From Wallemia ichthyophaga EXF-994 (taxonomy: Eukaryota; Basidiomycota; Wallemiomycetes; Wallemiales; Wallemiaceae), in NCBI RefSeq assembly GCF_000400465.1, contig NW_008806278.1, positions 434,001 to 498,000 of the forward strand: DNA of 64,000 nucleotides, in the 5' to 3' direction. Position numbers and translations under genes: made by a program. The notes beneath the pieces were generated by a model. That model did not search any database, had not been told where the DNA came from, and saw only the letters and a list, made by a program, of their open reading frames with translations. Of the stretch, positions 63,467 to 64,000 are shown one piece after another. The first letter of the stretch is position 1, and each line of letters begins with the position of its first letter.

Positions 63467-64000
63467 TCAAGCAACACATCTAATAAGCTCAAAAGTGTCT
63501 TGCTTGGGGAAATACCAAAACACCAAAGCGATAATAAAGTAACTTCCGAAAAGTACGCATCCGCTAAGCCAGTGACTTCTTCCATCCTCAATAGCGAACC
63601 TGGCGAGGAGGACGGAGAGGAAGAGAGTCATAGTTTCCATAGGCTCGAACACCAGAGTAAGTGGTTTGGAAATAATCCAAGAAAGAAGGACGACGAGTGG
63701 AATAACGACTGTTTGATTTGTTAGTCAGACTACTTAAAATTGCAAAGACACCCACATATTGCTATCTGTACAGTAGATCCTAAAGCCACTGCCAAAGCCA
63801 GCTCTTGTTTACCTTTAGCTGCAGCGATGACAGCTGTAGCGTGCTCCGCGGCGTTGCCGACAATAGGCAAAATAATGAGCGAAATCCACTCCTTGGACGC
63901 GCTAGTGTTTTCAGATATGCCCTGTATCGAGTCTACGAGAGCCTCGCATGTGAAGTAGAGCAGTATGGTAGTGATAACGAGAATAGCTATACTCGTCCAT
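63467..64000 (-). CDS. VCX1: Vacuolar Ca2+/H+ antiporter (CAX/Vcx1), C-terminal part
   Basis: CAX exchangers load calcium into the vacuole against protons. The gene enters from the right edge; exon 64000-63756 continues after a 47-nt intron (63755-63709) into the last exon 63708-63467. The c-2 signature GNAAEHATAVIAAAKGK is intact, followed by ALAVALGSTVQIAIFVIPLVVLLSWI and MTLFLSVLLARFAIEDGRSHWLSG. The splice restores the helix QIAIFVIP. The protein ends about 20 residues after the last TM segment. The N-terminal half and start codon lie outside the window. Confidence 0.93.

Overview
The window is nuclear DNA from a very compact fungal genome. Nearly every gene is a recognisable eukaryotic housekeeping gene. 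Most are split by tiny spliceosomal introns, mostly 43-59 nt, with GTGAGT-like donors and CTAAC/CTGAC-type branch sites. Spacers are often under 100 bp and there is no operon logic. Intron style, gene content and moderate GC fit a streamlined basidiomycete, with Wallemia as the closest match I can suggest. That placement is inference, not proven here.

Layout. 1-9.2 kb: family X DNA polymerase (3' end outside the window), dCMP deaminase, a saccharopine-dehydrogenase-like oxidoreductase, RPB3, an N-terminal protein methyltransferase, a mitochondrial carrier, a two-TM mitochondrial protein and a SnoaL-like protein. 10-20.8 kb: G-alpha subunit, a degenerate SDR (DUF1776-like), MESH1, a long low-complexity protein, KDEL receptor, MIC19, CTK3, a pinin-domain protein and an ammonium transporter. 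20.9-32 kb: Tudor-SN, GlcNAc kinase, an MFS drug transporter and the second-largest subunit of RNA polymerase III. 32-36 kb: an F-box gene, tRNA-Ala and gene-poor DNA with F-box-like debris. 36-41.6 kb: membrane dipeptidase, two aldo-keto reductases and myo-inositol oxygenase, the last three possibly a small inositol/glucuronate cluster. 41.8-50.2 kb: BUB3 and a short PIG-S with overlapping 5' ends, a WDR48-type protein and KRE33/NAT10. 50.2-53.9 kb: a second gene-poor island with tRNA-Leu, tRNA-Ala, tRNA-Asp and an F-box remnant. 53.9-60.6 kb: an orphan small gene, ADE5,7, a NUDIX hydrolase, PUS4 and VMA1. 60.65-61.66 kb: an inverted copy of the tRNA-Leu/tRNA-Ala segment. 62-64 kb: a PQ-loop transporter and the C-terminal half of a Ca2+/H+ antiporter.

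The most unusual feature is a 1,008-bp inverted repeat (50643-51650 and 60654-61661), identical wherever I compared it. It carries a tRNA-Leu(CAA)/tRNA-Ala(AGC) pair and brackets about 9 kb of essential genes. Diverged relatives of parts of it lie near 33.4-33.75 kb and 38.75 kb, and two short hairpins in these copies keep their pairing despite base changes. A second theme is extreme head-to-head packing: several divergent pairs have start codons 24-61 bp apart, and BUB3 and the PIG-S gene overlap by 29 bp.

Coding coordinates give the outer limits from start to stop codon. Intron positions are in the evidence and were placed by reading splice signals and keeping the protein family in frame. 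No alignment or transcript data were used.
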